From Arachidicoccus ginsenosidivorans (GTDB lineage Bacteria > Bacteroidota > Bacteroidia > Chitinophagales > Chitinophagaceae), in contig NZ_CP042434.1 of assembly GCF_007971385.1 (NCBI RefSeq), forward strand, positions 4,340,001-4,404,000: a stretch of DNA of 64,000 nucleotides, read 5' to 3'. This document shows positions 10,310 to 19,243 of the stretch, piece after piece. Each line of letters begins with the position of its first letter. The first letter of the stretch is position 1. Made by a program: the position numbers and the translations under genes. The notes below the pieces were generated by a model that was not told the origin of the DNA, did not search any database, and saw only the letters and a program-made list of their open reading frames with translations.

Positions 10310-10978
10310 TTAATTGCTCACTTGATTATTTGGATCCGTTACAATGGCCACACTGGCACTGCAACCGAGCCTGGTGGCGCCTGCCTGCACCAGCGACTTG
10401 GCAAATGCATGATCCCGGATGCCACCAGATGCTTTAATGCCTGTGCCAGTCGGAAGATTGGCTTTAAAGAGCTGCACCGCGTGCAGACTAGCGCCTTTCT
10501 CTGCATAACCGGTGGAGGTCTTCAGATAATCAATTTCTGCGGCGCCATACAACTGGCAGCATTTAATAATCTCTTCGTCGGTTAATATACCGCTTTCTAT
10601 AATAATTTTTAAGGTATTATTTTCTTTTTTGATGACGGGCGCCAAATGATTCAGTTCACTGGCCAGATAGGGCCAGTCCTTATTTTTCAAGGCAATTAAA
10701 TTGATGACAACGTCCAGTTCATCGGCGCCGTCTACCATGGCCAGCACTGCCTCTGCCAGTTTTGCTTCAATGGCGCTATAGCCAAATGGAAATCCGATGA
10801 CGGTAGCTACCTTAACCGGGCTATCCTTTAAAAGCGTTTTTGCTATTTTAACAAAAGGGGGTGGAATACAAACAGCCGCAAAGCCGTAATCTATTGCCTC
10901 TTGACAGCATTTTTCTACGTCACGAAGCAGTGTCGTAGGTGATAAAACGCTGTGATCGATCAGATGATTGAGTTTCAT
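10310..10978 (-). CDS. deoC: Deoxyribose-phosphate aldolase
   Basis: Cleaves 2-deoxyribose-5-phosphate to acetaldehyde and glyceraldehyde-3-phosphate in deoxynucleoside catabolism. The protein has 222 residues, normal for the family. Key motifs: DHSVLSPTTLLRDVEKCCQE at the N-terminus, VIGFPFGYSAIEAKLAEAV, ADELDVVINLIALKNKDW, the Schiff-base lysine in EIDYLKTSTGYAEKGAS, and GIKASGGIRDHAFAKSLVQA near the C-terminus. It is flanked by SUI1-like and M20 genes on the same strand with gaps of about 50 bp, consistent with one transcription unit. Confidence 0.95.
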   Translation of the reverse strand: MKLNHLIDHSVLSPTTLLRDVEKCCQEAIDYGFAAVCIPPPFVKIAKTLLKDSPVKVATVIGFPFGYSAIEAKLAEAVLAMVDGADELDVVINLIALKNKDWPYLASELNHLAPVIKKENNTLKIIIESGILTDEEIIKCCQLYGAAEIDYLKTSTGYAEKGASLHAVQLFKANLPTGTGIKASGGIRDHAFAKSLVQAGATRLGCSASVAIVTDPNNQVSN

Positions 10979-11027
10979 GGTTGAATATTAAGCTGTTATT
11001 GAGCTATTACCTATCGTAATTTTCTGT

Positions 11028-11381
11028 TTACTTACCTGCAATTTTAGTACCTGAATAGCCTGCTTTTAATAACCAGCCGAGTACCTTTTCTCTTTGATCA
11101 CCCTGAATGATGATCTCCTGATCTTTAACGCTGCCGCCGGTACCTGTAAAGGTTTTTAGCTTTTTGCCCAGTTCTTTTAAATCATCTTCGCTGCCACTGA
11201 AGCCTTTAATAACGGTGGCGGCTTTGCCGCCCCTGTTTTTGGTTTCCAGCCAGATACGGAGCTTTTGCTGAGCGGCAGAAGGGGTATCTATTTTCTCTTC
11301 AGAAGATTGTATCTTAAAATCAGGGTCCGTGCTATATACATAACCACCACTACCTGGTATTACTTTTTTATTCTTAGCCAT
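11028..11381 (-). CDS. SUI1/eIF1-family translation factor (YciH-like)
   Basis: A 117-residue protein with the SUI1 fold: a basic, disordered N-terminus (MAKNKKVIPGSGGYVYSTD), then LRIWLETKNRGGKAATVIKG, FSGSEDDLKELGKKLKTF, and the glycine-rich GTGGSVKDQEIIIQGDQREK. Known role of the family: modulation of start-site selection and initiation fidelity, with an undefined function in bacteria. It sits between nadC (39-bp gap) and deoC. Confidence 0.9.
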   Translation of the reverse strand: MAKNKKVIPGSGGYVYSTDPDFKIQSSEEKIDTPSAAQQKLRIWLETKNRGGKAATVIKGFSGSEDDLKELGKKLKTFTGTGGSVKDQEIIIQGDQREKVLGWLLKAGYSGTKIAGK

Positions 11382-11420
11382 CCTATTTGCTTTTACGTAT
11401 AAAACGGTTGGAGCTTTTAC

Positions 11421-12272
11421 TTATTTTTCTATTTCTGCTTTTAGGCTTAGATCCAGACTTTTGGCCTGGTGAATCAAACCGCCTACGCTGACGTAATCCA
11501 CGCCCGTCTTTGCATACTGGGTGACCGTTTCTAAATTAATACCGCCACTGGCCTCTGATTCAAAGCGGTGATCGATTAAGGCGAGCGCCTCTGTGAGCTC
11601 TTCAGGTGTAAAGTTATCTAACATAATCCTGAAAACCTTCCCTTCACCGATGGCGATTACTTTTTTTACATCTTCCAATGATCTGGTCTCTACTTCGATT
11701 TTAATGGGTAAACCTGTTCTGACCACGTATTCATGGGCACGGGTAATGGCCTGCTTTATGCCGCCGGCATAATCAATATGATTGTCTTTTAGCATAATCA
11801 TATCATAGAGCCCGAAACGGTGATTAATGCCACCGCCAATACGCACTGCTTCTTTTTCCAGTATCCGGAAATTAGGCGTTGTTTTACGGGTGTCCAGGAT
11901 TCGGGTATGATAACCTTGCAGTTTATCTGCGTAAGCCTTGGTTAGTGTGGCAATGCCACTCATGCGTTGCATGCAATTTAATACGAGTCTTTCTGCGCTA
12001 AGTATGGTATGCACATGTGCACTTACCTCAAAGGCGATTTCTCCATGGGCCATTTTGTCCCCGTCTTTTTTAAAAGGGAAGAACTTGCAGTCCTTTTCCA
12101 TTTTACGAAAAATGATCTCCGCCACTTCCATGCCTGCCAGCACGCCGTCTTGTTTGATTTTTAAAAGGGCCTTCCCTTTAGCTTCTTTGGGAATACAACT
12201 GAGCGTGGAATGGTCGCCCGTGCCGATGTCCTCTCTTAAGGCCTCTTCTATTAAATGATCTATATGCAACAT
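11421..12272 (-). CDS. nadC: Nicotinate-nucleotide pyrophosphorylase (carboxylating), quinolinate phosphoribosyltransferase
   Basis: Converts quinolinate and PRPP to nicotinate mononucleotide in de novo NAD synthesis. It has 283 residues, full length. Motifs: HIDHLIEEALREDIGTGDHS at the N-terminus, SAERLVLNCMQRMSGIATLT, LDTRKTTPNFRILEKEAVRI, GGGINHRFGLYDMIMLKDNH, and KIEVETRSLEDVKKV, which carries the binding Glu/Arg residues. C-terminal GVDYVSVGGLIHQAKSLDLS is also typical. nadA and nadB are not in the window. Likely co-transcribed with the SUI1-like gene 39 bp downstream. Confidence 0.95.
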   Translation of the reverse strand: MLHIDHLIEEALREDIGTGDHSTLSCIPKEAKGKALLKIKQDGVLAGMEVAEIIFRKMEKDCKFFPFKKDGDKMAHGEIAFEVSAHVHTILSAERLVLNCMQRMSGIATLTKAYADKLQGYHTRILDTRKTTPNFRILEKEAVRIGGGINHRFGLYDMIMLKDNHIDYAGGIKQAITRAHEYVVRTGLPIKIEVETRSLEDVKKVIAIGEGKVFRIMLDNFTPEELTEALALIDHRFESEASGGINLETVTQYAKTGVDYVSVGGLIHQAKSLDLSLKAEIEK

Positions 12273-12375
12273 GTATATTATATATAAAATTGATTATTAT
12301 TATTGATAATTATTGTTCATCCTTGATGGCTTTAGTACCACTTGCAGGGGGAATTAAATGCATTTTTGATTGTGA

Positions 12376-13273
12376 TTAGCCTACCAGCGCGGCTGCACCA
12401 AATACACCGGCGCTGTCTCCCAACATGGGTTTTAAGATGGGGACTTCTACCTTGTCATTAAATATATAATGGGCAAGCCTTTCCCGGCCCTTGGTGTACA
12501 GACTGTCAATATTGCCTACGCCCCCACCTATTACAATGGCATCAGGATCTAAAATATTGATGACGACTGATAAGGCCCGGCCAAACTGTTCGTGTAATCT
12601 ATCCACGGTGGCTTTTGCATAGGGATCCGTTTTAGCCTCCATAACAATTTGCTTAAGGAGTTTTTTAGTGCCGGATTGCTCCAGATAGAATCTTTCCAGA
12701 GAAGGACCTGCGATAACAGTTTCCACGCAACCGGTCTTCCCGCAATAGCAGGGACCTCCAGTGCTGTCCAAAAATTATGCCCCCACTCTCCACCGATCCC
12801 ATGGCGACCTTCAATGATTTTTCCGTCAACCACAATGCCACCACCAACGCCTGTGCCCATAATAATCCCAAAAACGGTCCTGGCTTTAGGGGCCTGCTGT
12901 TTTATGGCTCCCAGGTGGGTTTCTGCCAAGGCAAAACAATTGGCATCATTGGCCATTACGACCGGAAGACCTAGTCTCGCCTCAAGATCTGCCAACATAG
13001 GCCGACCGTTGAGTGCAGTGGAATTACAGTTTTTCATGGTCTGGGTGCCAGGATCCAGTACACCTGGTGTGCAAATGCCAATACGTTCTGGTTTGAGTCC
13101 AGAGGCGGATTTTAAAAGGTCCAGTACCTGAGCGATTCTAGAAAGTATATGATCGTAACCCTTTTCTCCCTCAGTAGCTATCCTTTGTCGTACAATAGGT
13201 GTGGTATCATCCAGTGAGGATAATATGACGCCTTCTATTTTTGTTCCGCCCAGATCTATCCCCAAATTGCCAT
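12376..13273 (-). CDS. ROK-family sugar kinase (glucokinase type), interrupted by two apparent 1-base frameshifts
   Basis: ATP-dependent phosphorylation of a hexose or N-acetyl amino sugar. Three frame segments join into one normal ROK protein of about 300 residues. The natural start is probably ATG at 13273 (MAIWG...), which shifts into GIDLGGTKIEGVILSS if the G4 run at 13260-13263 were G5. The frame continues through MANDANCFALAE, FGIIMGTGVGGGIVVDGKI and GIGGEWGHN. It then breaks at the A5 run 12770-12774 (T5 in the coding sense). The other frame resumes with the zinc-binding motif CYCGKTGCVETVIAGPSLER, then DPDAIVIGGGVGN. Both breaks are repaired by one added base in a homopolymer, so a sequence error is more likely than a pseudogene. 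Substrate unassigned. Confidence 0.85.
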
Positions 13274-13499
13274 ATATAATGATTTTTTATGCTCAAAAAT
13301 TTGCCCAAATATAAGACGTATTCAGCAAACGGTTCTGACAAGCAATTTAGCAGCAGGGCTGACGCATTAAAATTTATGCGCTCAGCATGATTTTCAAGAT
13401 GCCGAATTGCTGAAGGTGGATAGTTAGCCATCTACCTGGCGGAGAAATCCGCAATAAAATTATAAACCACACTATCCTGTATAGATGCTAATAATATAG

Positions 13500-13904
13500 A
13501 AAGAGGTAGATGAACGTAGCGCTTTGAGGTAATAATTACGCGCCGCCTCGTCAGATACGCTAATAATTAATTGAAAATGGGTCCAAGTCAATTTAGCAGA
13601 CACTGTCTGCTGAATCTCCAAGAGATTTGGAAAGGTTAAATAAAAAAGCCGGAAATTACGGATATTGGTTTATGAAAAACCACGACCAGGACGCATGGTC
13701 AATTCCAAAGAAAGCAATTAAATTAATTCGGCTCCATAAACGGCCCTCTTTTCACCCGGCTGCTCCTCTTCCACAATTCGCTTTCCAGTTGGCCAATAAA
13801 CTTCAACCGTTGCAAAATTAGTAGCAGAATAAGCTTTTTGCCGAGCCAACTCAAGTAATTACTTTATTTCATCAATAAATTCGTTTAGGATTGTTAATAG
13901 CCAT
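13500..13904 (-). pseudogene. Decayed DUF1016/YhcG-type (PDDEXK) nuclease-family gene
   Basis: Reading the minus strand gives a recognisable DUF1016 N-terminal domain broken by stops. ATG at 13904 starts MAINNPKR, a shift leads to NEFIDEIK, then a stop (13859-13861), then LLELARQKAYSATNFATVEV and YWPTGKRIVEEEQPGEKRAV. A stop at 13718-13720 follows, then LLSLELTMRPGRGFS, another stop at 13670-13672, then TNIRNFRLFYLTFPNLLEIQ, QTVSAKLTWTHFQLI and DEAARNYYLKAL. After that homology is lost and the nuclease half is absent. Family knowledge: intact members have ARQ.AY..N...V..YW.IGK..VE and GRGFS..NLR.FR.FY motifs. Several stops in one frame and the missing C-terminal half show real decay, unlike the single-base breaks elsewhere. 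Confidence 0.75.
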
Positions 13905-14104
13905 AATCCAAGCTTGTTTTCAAAGCATGCAACCTGCAAAAGGTGGTATCATAAATAGTGGTGAGGCCTGCTTGAAAACTGCGACAAGGTGTTTTGGTTT
14001 ATAAAAACATAGATCTAAAAATGTAAACATGTAAAATTATTTTAATATTAATTATTATATTTTTAGTATATACGCTTTTAAATTCTTTTTACCGGCCCTC
14101 TTGT

Positions 14105-14112
14105 TATCTTTG
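14105..14112 (+). promoter_or_regulatory. Promoter -7 element TATCTTTG of the ABC-F gene, placed for a leaderless mRNA
   Basis: TATCTTTG ends 4 nt before the ATG at 14117. With the start-site distance suggested by rnpB, transcription would begin at about the A of the start codon. No good TTTG is seen 19 bp upstream. Confidence 0.55.
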
Positions 14113-14116
14113 CAGG

Positions 14117-16033
14117 ATGCATTATTTATCGGCCGAAGGGCTAACAAAGAGTTACGGGATTGTCCCCTTATTTAAAAACATCTCTTTTCATATCAATGAA
14201 GGGGATAAAATTGGTTTGATTGCCCGTAACGGTGTGGGTAAGAGTACATTACTTAAAATACTAGCCGGTAAGGAGCCGCCTGACGCAGGGAAGCTCTGGA
14301 TACACAAGGATGTAAAAGTAGCTTTATTTGAACAACAGCCTGAATTTGATGAAAACGGCTCTATTCTGGATAATGTCCTCCATGAAGCCCATCCTGTCAT
14401 CCAGGCCATTCGCAGTTATGAGGCTGCAGTGGAGGCTGAGGATGCTGATCAGCTCGCCCGTGCATTTGAATTAATGGATGAAGTGGGCGGTTGGTCCTTT
14501 GATGCTAAAGTCGGTCAGATATTTGCCAAACTAAATATAACCCAACACCATCAGAAAGTTTCCACCCTTAGCGGGGGACAGCGCAAAAGAGTGGCACTGG
14601 CAAGAACCCTGATTGATATCGGTTTTGAGGCGGGTCACACACTGTTAATGATGGATGAACCGACCAATCATCTGGATGTAGAAATGATTGAATGGTTGGA
14701 GCATTACCTGAATCAGGAAAAAGTAACGCTGCTACTAGTTACCCATGACCGCTATTTTCTGGACAGCGTCTGCGATGAGATCTGGGAGCTGGATCGCTCA
14801 GATATGCAAGTCTACCGGGGTGACTATCAGTATTATATGGAAGCAAAAGCCGCCCGTATTGAAAGTGAGCAGGCCAGTATTGAAAAGGCGCGCAATACCT
14901 ATAGAAAAGAATTGGAATGGATGCGTAAGCAACCCAAGGCCAGGACCACCAAAAGTAAATCCAGGCAAGATAATTTTTATAAAGTAGCCGAAAAAGCCAG
15001 TCAAAAAATTGAGGATACCCAAATGCAGCTGGAGGCTAAAATGACCCGCCTTGGAGGCAAGGTGGTGGAACTTAAAAAAGTATATAAAAGCTACGGCGAT
15101 AAAAAGGTCATCCAGGGCTTTGATTATACCTTTACCAAAGGGGAACGTATTGGTATTGTGGGTAAAAATGGTGCCGGCAAGTCTACCCTACTCAACATCA
15201 TCCAGCAAATAGAAACGGCCGATAGCGGCAAGATCAATATTGGAGAAACGGTGGTATTTGGTAATTTTTCTCAACAAGGCCTGGAAATTAAAGAGAATGT
15301 CCGGGTGATTGAATACGTTAAATCCATTGCCGAGAGCTTTCCTTTAGCAGGCGGCGGCGCGCTTTCCGCTGCACAGTTCCTGGAACTATTTTTATTCCCA
15401 GGAGATAAACAATACACTTTTATTGAATCGCTCTCTGGTGGAGAGAAAAAAAGACTACAGCTTTTAACGATCCTTTTTAGAAATCCCAACTTTCTGATTC
15501 TGGATGAACCCACCAATGATCTGGATCTGCCCACCCTGGCAGTACTGGAAAATTTTCTGATGGATTACCAGGGTTGTATACTCATTGTCTCCCATGACCG
15601 GTATTTTATGGACCGGCTGGTGGATCATCTCTTTGTGTTTGAAGGCGCAGGAAATATTCGTGATTTTCCAGGAAACTACTCTCAATACAGAATCTGGCAA
15701 AAACAGGAGGAAACCCGGCTTAAACAACAAGGAGAAACCAAAGCTGTTAAAAAACAACCGGCGGAAAATAATGCGCAGCCTGAACAGGACATGCAGGGTA
15801 AGAAAGAGTCAGTAGCAAAAAAAGTGTCTTATAAGGAAAAACGCGAATTTGATCAGCTGGAAGCAGAAATAGCAGAACTGGAAACTGAGAAAGCAGGCCT
15901 TGAAGAAGCACTCGGAAATGCCAATCTGGCCTTTGAACAGTTGAGTGTTCACAGTAAAAGGATCGCCGAAATCATTGCCTTATTAGAAGAAAAAGAACTT
16001 AGGTGGCTGGAAATCAGTGAATTAATGGAGTGA
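14117..16033 (+). CDS. ABC-F family ATPase (Uup-like, ribosome-associated)
   Basis: A 638-residue protein with two ABC ATPase domains and no membrane segments. Domain 1 has GLIARNGVGKSTLLKILAGK (Walker A), LSGGQRKRVALARTLI (signature) and LLMMDEPTNHLDVEMIEWLE (Walker B). The inter-domain linker with the basic KQPKARTTKSKSRQDNF stretch lies at about residues 255-310. Domain 2 has GIVGKNGAGKSTLLNIIQQI, LSGGEKKRLQLLTILF and FLILDEPTNDLDLPTLAVLE. The last 80 residues (from SYKEKREFDQLEAEI) form the coiled-coil C-terminal domain found in Uup. Known role: ABC-F proteins act on the ribosomal E site, and Uup is linked to ribosome rescue and DNA-related phenotypes. The start is supported by the family N-terminus MHYLSAEGLTKSYG. 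Confidence 0.93.
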   Translation: MHYLSAEGLTKSYGIVPLFKNISFHINEGDKIGLIARNGVGKSTLLKILAGKEPPDAGKLWIHKDVKVALFEQQPEFDENGSILDNVLHEAHPVIQAIRSYEAAVEAEDADQLARAFELMDEVGGWSFDAKVGQIFAKLNITQHHQKVSTLSGGQRKRVALARTLIDIGFEAGHTLLMMDEPTNHLDVEMIEWLEHYLNQEKVTLLLVTHDRYFLDSVCDEIWELDRSDMQVYRGDYQYYMEAKAARIESEQASIEKARNTYRKELEWMRKQPKARTTKSKSRQDNFYKVAEKASQKIEDTQMQLEAKMTRLGGKVVELKKVYKSYGDKKVIQGFDYTFTKGERIGIVGKNGAGKSTLLNIIQQIETADSGKINIGETVVFGNFSQQGLEIKENVRVIEYVKSIAESFPLAGGGALSAAQFLELFLFPGDKQYTFIESLSGGEKKRLQLLTILFRNPNFLILDEPTNDLDLPTLAVLENFLMDYQGCILIVSHDRYFMDRLVDHLFVFEGAGNIRDFPGNYSQYRIWQKQEETRLKQQGETKAVKKQPAENNAQPEQDMQGKKESVAKKVSYKEKREFDQLEAEIAELETEKAGLEEALGNANLAFEQLSVHSKRIAEIIALLEEKELRWLEISELME

Positions 16034-16057
16034 TCTGGTCCGCAAAATCCAGGCTTG

Positions 16058-16102
16058 GTTAAGGGTATTTGCCGCTTTGCAAAAGCAGCAAATACCCTTA
16101 AC
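16058..16102. terminator. Perfect 15-bp inverted repeat downstream of the ABC-F gene
   Basis: GTTAAGGGTATTTGC (16058-16072) pairs perfectly with GCAAATACCCTTAAC (16088-16102) around a 15-nt loop. It probably terminates the ABC-F transcript, although only three T residues follow. It overlaps the prfC promoter. Confidence 0.6.
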
Positions 16103-16106
16103 TTTG
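16076..16106 (+). promoter_or_regulatory. prfC promoter TTTG-N19-TAACTTTG
   Basis: TTTG at 16076-16079 and TAACTTTG at 16099-16106, separated by exactly 19 bp, match the Bacteroidota housekeeping promoter. The -33 box lies in the hairpin loop and the -7 box overlaps the end of the hairpin's 3' arm. The start codon is 16 nt downstream. Confidence 0.75.
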
Positions 16107-16122
16107 CCCACTATTTAAAAAG

Positions 16123-17715
16123 ATGAAATACGAAAAAGAAATTAACCGGCGTAAGACATTTGCCATCATCTCCCATCCAGATGCAGGTAAGACGACGCTG
16201 ACTGAGAAATTCCTGTTATTTGGTGGCGCCATTCAGACTGCCGGCGCCGTTAAAAGCAATAAAATTAAAAAACACGCGACTTCTGACTTTATGGAGATTG
16301 AACGCCAGCGTGGAATTTCGGTGGCCACCTCTGTGATGACCTTTGAATACAAAGATTTTTTAATCAACCTGCTGGATACGCCAGGTCACAAAGATTTTGC
16401 GGAAGATACCTATCGTACGCTAACGGCCGTTGACAGTGTTGTGCTGGTGGTGGATAGTGTCAATGGTGTGGAAGATCAGACCAGAAGACTCATTGAAGTC
16501 TGCCGAATGCGGGATACACCAGTGATCGTATTTATCAATAAGATGGACCGGGATGGTAAGAACCGGTTTGATCTGTTGGAAGAAATTGAAAAAGAACTAA
16601 AACTGACCTTACACCCGATGACTTTCCCCATTAACAGTGGTAAGGATTTTAAAGGAGTATATAACCTAAGAGAAAAGAACCTTGTGCTCTTCACCTCAGG
16701 GATGAAGGCCGATAGTGAGAGCGTAGTCATTGAAGATCTGGCTGATCCCATTTTGGATAAGAAGCTGGGTCAGGCAGATGCAGATACCCTTCGCGAAGAT
16801 GTTGAATTAATTGATGGCGTATATGGCCAGTTGGATACCGAGGCCTATCTGGCAGGAGAAGTGGCTCCTGTTTTCTTTGGAAGCGCCGTTAATAACTTTG
16901 GTGTGAAAGAAATGCTGGACACTTTTATTGATATAGCGCCAGTGCCACGGGACAGAAATACGACACTCAGGGAAGTGAGTGCTGGTGAAGACAAGTTCAG
17001 TGGTTTTGTTTTTAAAATTCATGCCAACCTGGATCCCAAACATCGGGACAGGATTGCCTTTTTAAGGGTATGCAGCGGCCGCTTTGAGCGTAATAAGTAT
17101 TATAAACACGTCCGTCTTAATAAAGATATACGATTCAGTAACCCTTATAGCTTTATGGCGCGCAGCAAAGATATCATTGAGGACGCTTTTCCAGGTGATG
17201 TAGTCGGTTTATTTGATACGGGTAATTTTAAGATTGGTGATACACTGACCGAAGGAGAAAAATTCTATTTTACGGGTATCCCCTCTTTCTCTCCAGAGAT
17301 CTTTAAGGAACTGGTCAATAAGGATCCAATGAAGACCAAGCAAATGGAAAAAGGAATTGCCCAATTAACTGATGAGGGAGTCGCCCAGCTATTTACCCAA
17401 TATGGTGGTACGAAAAAGATCATTGGTTGCGTGGGTGATCTGCAGTTTGAGGTGATTCAGTACCGCTTGTTACAGGAATATGGCGCAGCGGTGGAGTTCA
17501 GAACACTCCCCTTTTATAAAGCCTGCTGGCTGAGTTCGACAGATCCAAATATACTGGCTGATTTTATGCGATTTAAACAACAAAATACGGGCGAGGATAA
17601 AGACGGCAATCCGGTCTATCTGGCCCAAAGTGAATGGTTTCTAAATACGGAGATTACCAATAATCCAGAGATCCATTTTGAATTTTCCAGTGAAGTGATC
17701 GGCCAGGAAGTATAA
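16123..17715 (+). CDS. prfC: Peptide chain release factor 3
   Basis: A GTPase that recycles RF1/RF2 from the ribosome after termination. It has 530 residues, the usual length. G1 is [20 protein letters not shown] (residues about 14-33). The switch region has [21 protein letters not shown]3 is [20 protein letters not shown], and G4 is [20 protein letters not shown]. The RF3 C-terminal part ([36 protein letters not shown]) distinguishes it from EF-G. It stands alone, with its own promoter and a terminator at 17745. Confidence 0.96.
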   Translation: MKYEKEINRRKTFAIISHPDAGKTTLTEKFLLFGGAIQTAGAVKSNKIKKHATSDFMEIERQRGISVATSVMTFEYKDFLINLLDTPGHKDFAEDTYRTLTAVDSVVLVVDSVNGVEDQTRRLIEVCRMRDTPVIVFINKMDRDGKNRFDLLEEIEKELKLTLHPMTFPINSGKDFKGVYNLREKNLVLFTSGMKADSESVVIEDLADPILDKKLGQADADTLREDVELIDGVYGQLDTEAYLAGEVAPVFFGSAVNNFGVKEMLDTFIDIAPVPRDRNTTLREVSAGEDKFSGFVFKIHANLDPKHRDRIAFLRVCSGRFERNKYYKHVRLNKDIRFSNPYSFMARSKDIIEDAFPGDVVGLFDTGNFKIGDTLTEGEKFYFTGIPSFSPEIFKELVNKDPMKTKQMEKGIAQLTDEGVAQLFTQYGGTKKIIGCVGDLQFEVIQYRLLQEYGAAVEFRTLPFYKACWLSSTDPNILADFMRFKQQNTGEDKDGNPVYLAQSEWFLNTEITNNPEIHFEFSSEVIGQEV

Positions 17716-17744
17716 GCCATTGCTTCAGCATTAAAAATAACAAT

Positions 17745-17787
17745 AACCAGCTATGACCTTAGAAATAAATGGCATAGCTGGTTTTTT
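17745..17787 (+). terminator. prfC terminator
   Basis: AACCAGCTATG (17745-17755) pairs with CATAGCTGGTT (17773-17783), 11 bp, followed by a T run. Confidence 0.9.
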
Positions 17788-18060
17788 AGTTGGGTGATGG
17801 GGCAAAACATCGTATCGTTCAATGCATGGCGTTTTAAAGGGCGCATATTTTTGTTTGGATTAAAATTGTTTGCCAATTGAAGACTGGAATATTAATAGCC
17901 ATGAACTAAAAAATGATGCGGTTCATGACTGGCAAAAAAAGATTGTTGAAGAACAAATTAATGCATTTAAAAGCGCTCCTACTTTGTTCATGATTGGGAT
18001 CAATTTGTTGAAAACGGAATGCGTAGGAATGGATAAATTTAAAATAATTCTTAGCCTAGC

Positions 18061-18341
18061 ATTTTTAAACAAATTGAGGACTTAAAAAAGCGGTATAGTG
18101 AAAAAAGTGAAAGATTGCCCAGTATATTTGATGAATATTAAAAAAATGTTGTTGAAAAATTGATTTTACATCCACTTGCACATTTAATTAGGTATGAAAT
18201 TAATGGAATGGGCAGTCGCATTTCTGATCTGAAGAAGTTTCCTATACCTTACATTATGCTATTGAAAATAATAAGGTTATTATCTTTTCGATTTTCCATA
18301 GTAGCATTGATCCCCCAAAATGGACAGCGCATAAGCAATAA
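18061..18341 (+). pseudogene. Decayed RelE/ParE-family toxin gene
   Basis: The frame IFKQIEDLKKRYSEKSERLP, SIFDEY is cut by TAA. It continues KNVVEKLILHPLAHLIRYEI, NGMGSRISDLKKFP, then needs a frame change at about 18245 to give YTLHYAIENNKVIIFSIFHS and SIDPPKWTAHKQ, ending at TAA 18339-18341. Family knowledge: RelE/ParE toxins carry the ending FPY.i.Y.i...v.I..ifHs..dP..W, which is clearly present. The conserved fold is complete but the frame is broken at least twice. An AT-rich stretch upstream (17870-18060, reading PIEDWNINSHELKNDAVHDW) may be the remains of the antitoxin, but I cannot identify it. Otherwise 17788-18419 holds nothing I recognise. Confidence 0.7.
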
Positions 18342-18419
18342 TTTTATCTTAGGATGAATGCCCCTACCTGATTTTTTTTTGCGCTAAATTAAATAAAGGT
18401 TCTATTTGTATATTTCCAA

Positions 18420-19112
18420 TCAATCCATTCTAATCCCCTGAAATTGACTTTTGCTGCCCATAAAAACATTATAATCCACGTACCCGTCTACCCCACTGAT
18501 TTTGTAATTATTGCTTTTTTGCCAGAAGATGCATTCACAGTCTGGCTTTGACTGGTAGCTGGCGATCCATAACTTATAGTGTCCTGGCAACCTGTCTTTC
18601 AGGTATTGGTTATAAAGCATACAGTCCGTATAGATAACCGGGCGTACACCTGTCTCTTTTTCAACAGTCGTCAAAAATGTAGTGACCTCTCTTACAACAG
18701 CGCTAACCGAAGGCATGGGTTTGATCCATTCTACATCTAATACAGGTGGAAGATCTCCCTTTTTAAGTTTGGCCGTGTGAATAAAATGCAGCGCCTGGCG
18801 GATACCAGGGGAGGTAAATGAGAAAAAATGATAGGCACCGCTTACGATGCCATATTTACGCGCCTGCACTCTGTTATTTTCATAATTGTCATCACCATGT
18901 GTGCTTCCCTCCGTGGCCTTAAAATAGATAAAATCAGGTTTCTTTGTGGCCAGGGTTTTCCAGTCGATGCTGCCTTGATGATGAGAGATATCCAGGCCCC
19001 AGATGCCATCACCTGAGGATTGTGCATTGCTAAAGAAGGTACCTCCTAAAATAATGGTGATTATCAGGCCAGATCGTAATAAATAAAAAAATGCGGGTCG
19101 AGCTCGAGTCAT
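18420..19112 (-). CDS. GH25-family lysozyme (N-acetylmuramidase), exported
   Basis: Cleaves the MurNAc-GlcNAc bond of peptidoglycan. A 230-residue protein with an N-terminal hydrophobic signal (LLRSGLIITIILGGTFFSNA). The GH25 barrel begins WGLDISHHQGSIDWKTLA, followed by FIYFKATEGSTHGDDNYENN, GAYHFFSFTSPGIRQALHFI, and DLPPVLDVEWIKPMPS with the acidic catalytic pair. The C-terminal KLWIASYQSKPDCECIFWQK and VDYNVFMG are typical. Length is right for one catalytic domain without wall-binding repeats. The terminator 19166-19198 separates it from the upstream gene, so it is probably expressed alone. Confidence 0.9.
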   Translation of the reverse strand: MTRARPAFFYLLRSGLIITIILGGTFFSNAQSSGDGIWGLDISHHQGSIDWKTLATKKPDFIYFKATEGSTHGDDNYENNRVQARKYGIVSGAYHFFSFTSPGIRQALHFIHTAKLKKGDLPPVLDVEWIKPMPSVSAVVREVTTFLTTVEKETGVRPVIYTDCMLYNQYLKDRLPGHYKLWIASYQSKPDCECIFWQKSNNYKISGVDGYVDYNVFMGSKSQFQGIRMD

Positions 19113-19165
19113 GAATCAACTGTTTTGATGGTAGATCGCCTGCATTAGTACAAAAACCTGCCATG

Positions 19166-19198
19166 AAAAAAGCATACCTTGTTGGGGTATGCTTTTTT
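19166..19198. terminator. Terminator with flanking A6/T6
   Basis: AAAAAAGCATACC (19166-19178) pairs perfectly with GGTATGCTTTTTT (19186-19198). Most likely it ends the minus-strand sulfhydrylase transcript. Confidence 0.9.
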
Positions 19199-19243
19199 AG
19201 TGCTTTCCCTGGACCACTCATCCATATTGGGCTCAAATAGATA

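Noticed and set aside
13627..13821. A 64-codon plus-strand ORF
   Set aside because: It is antisense to the clearly readable DUF1016 remnant and resembles nothing.
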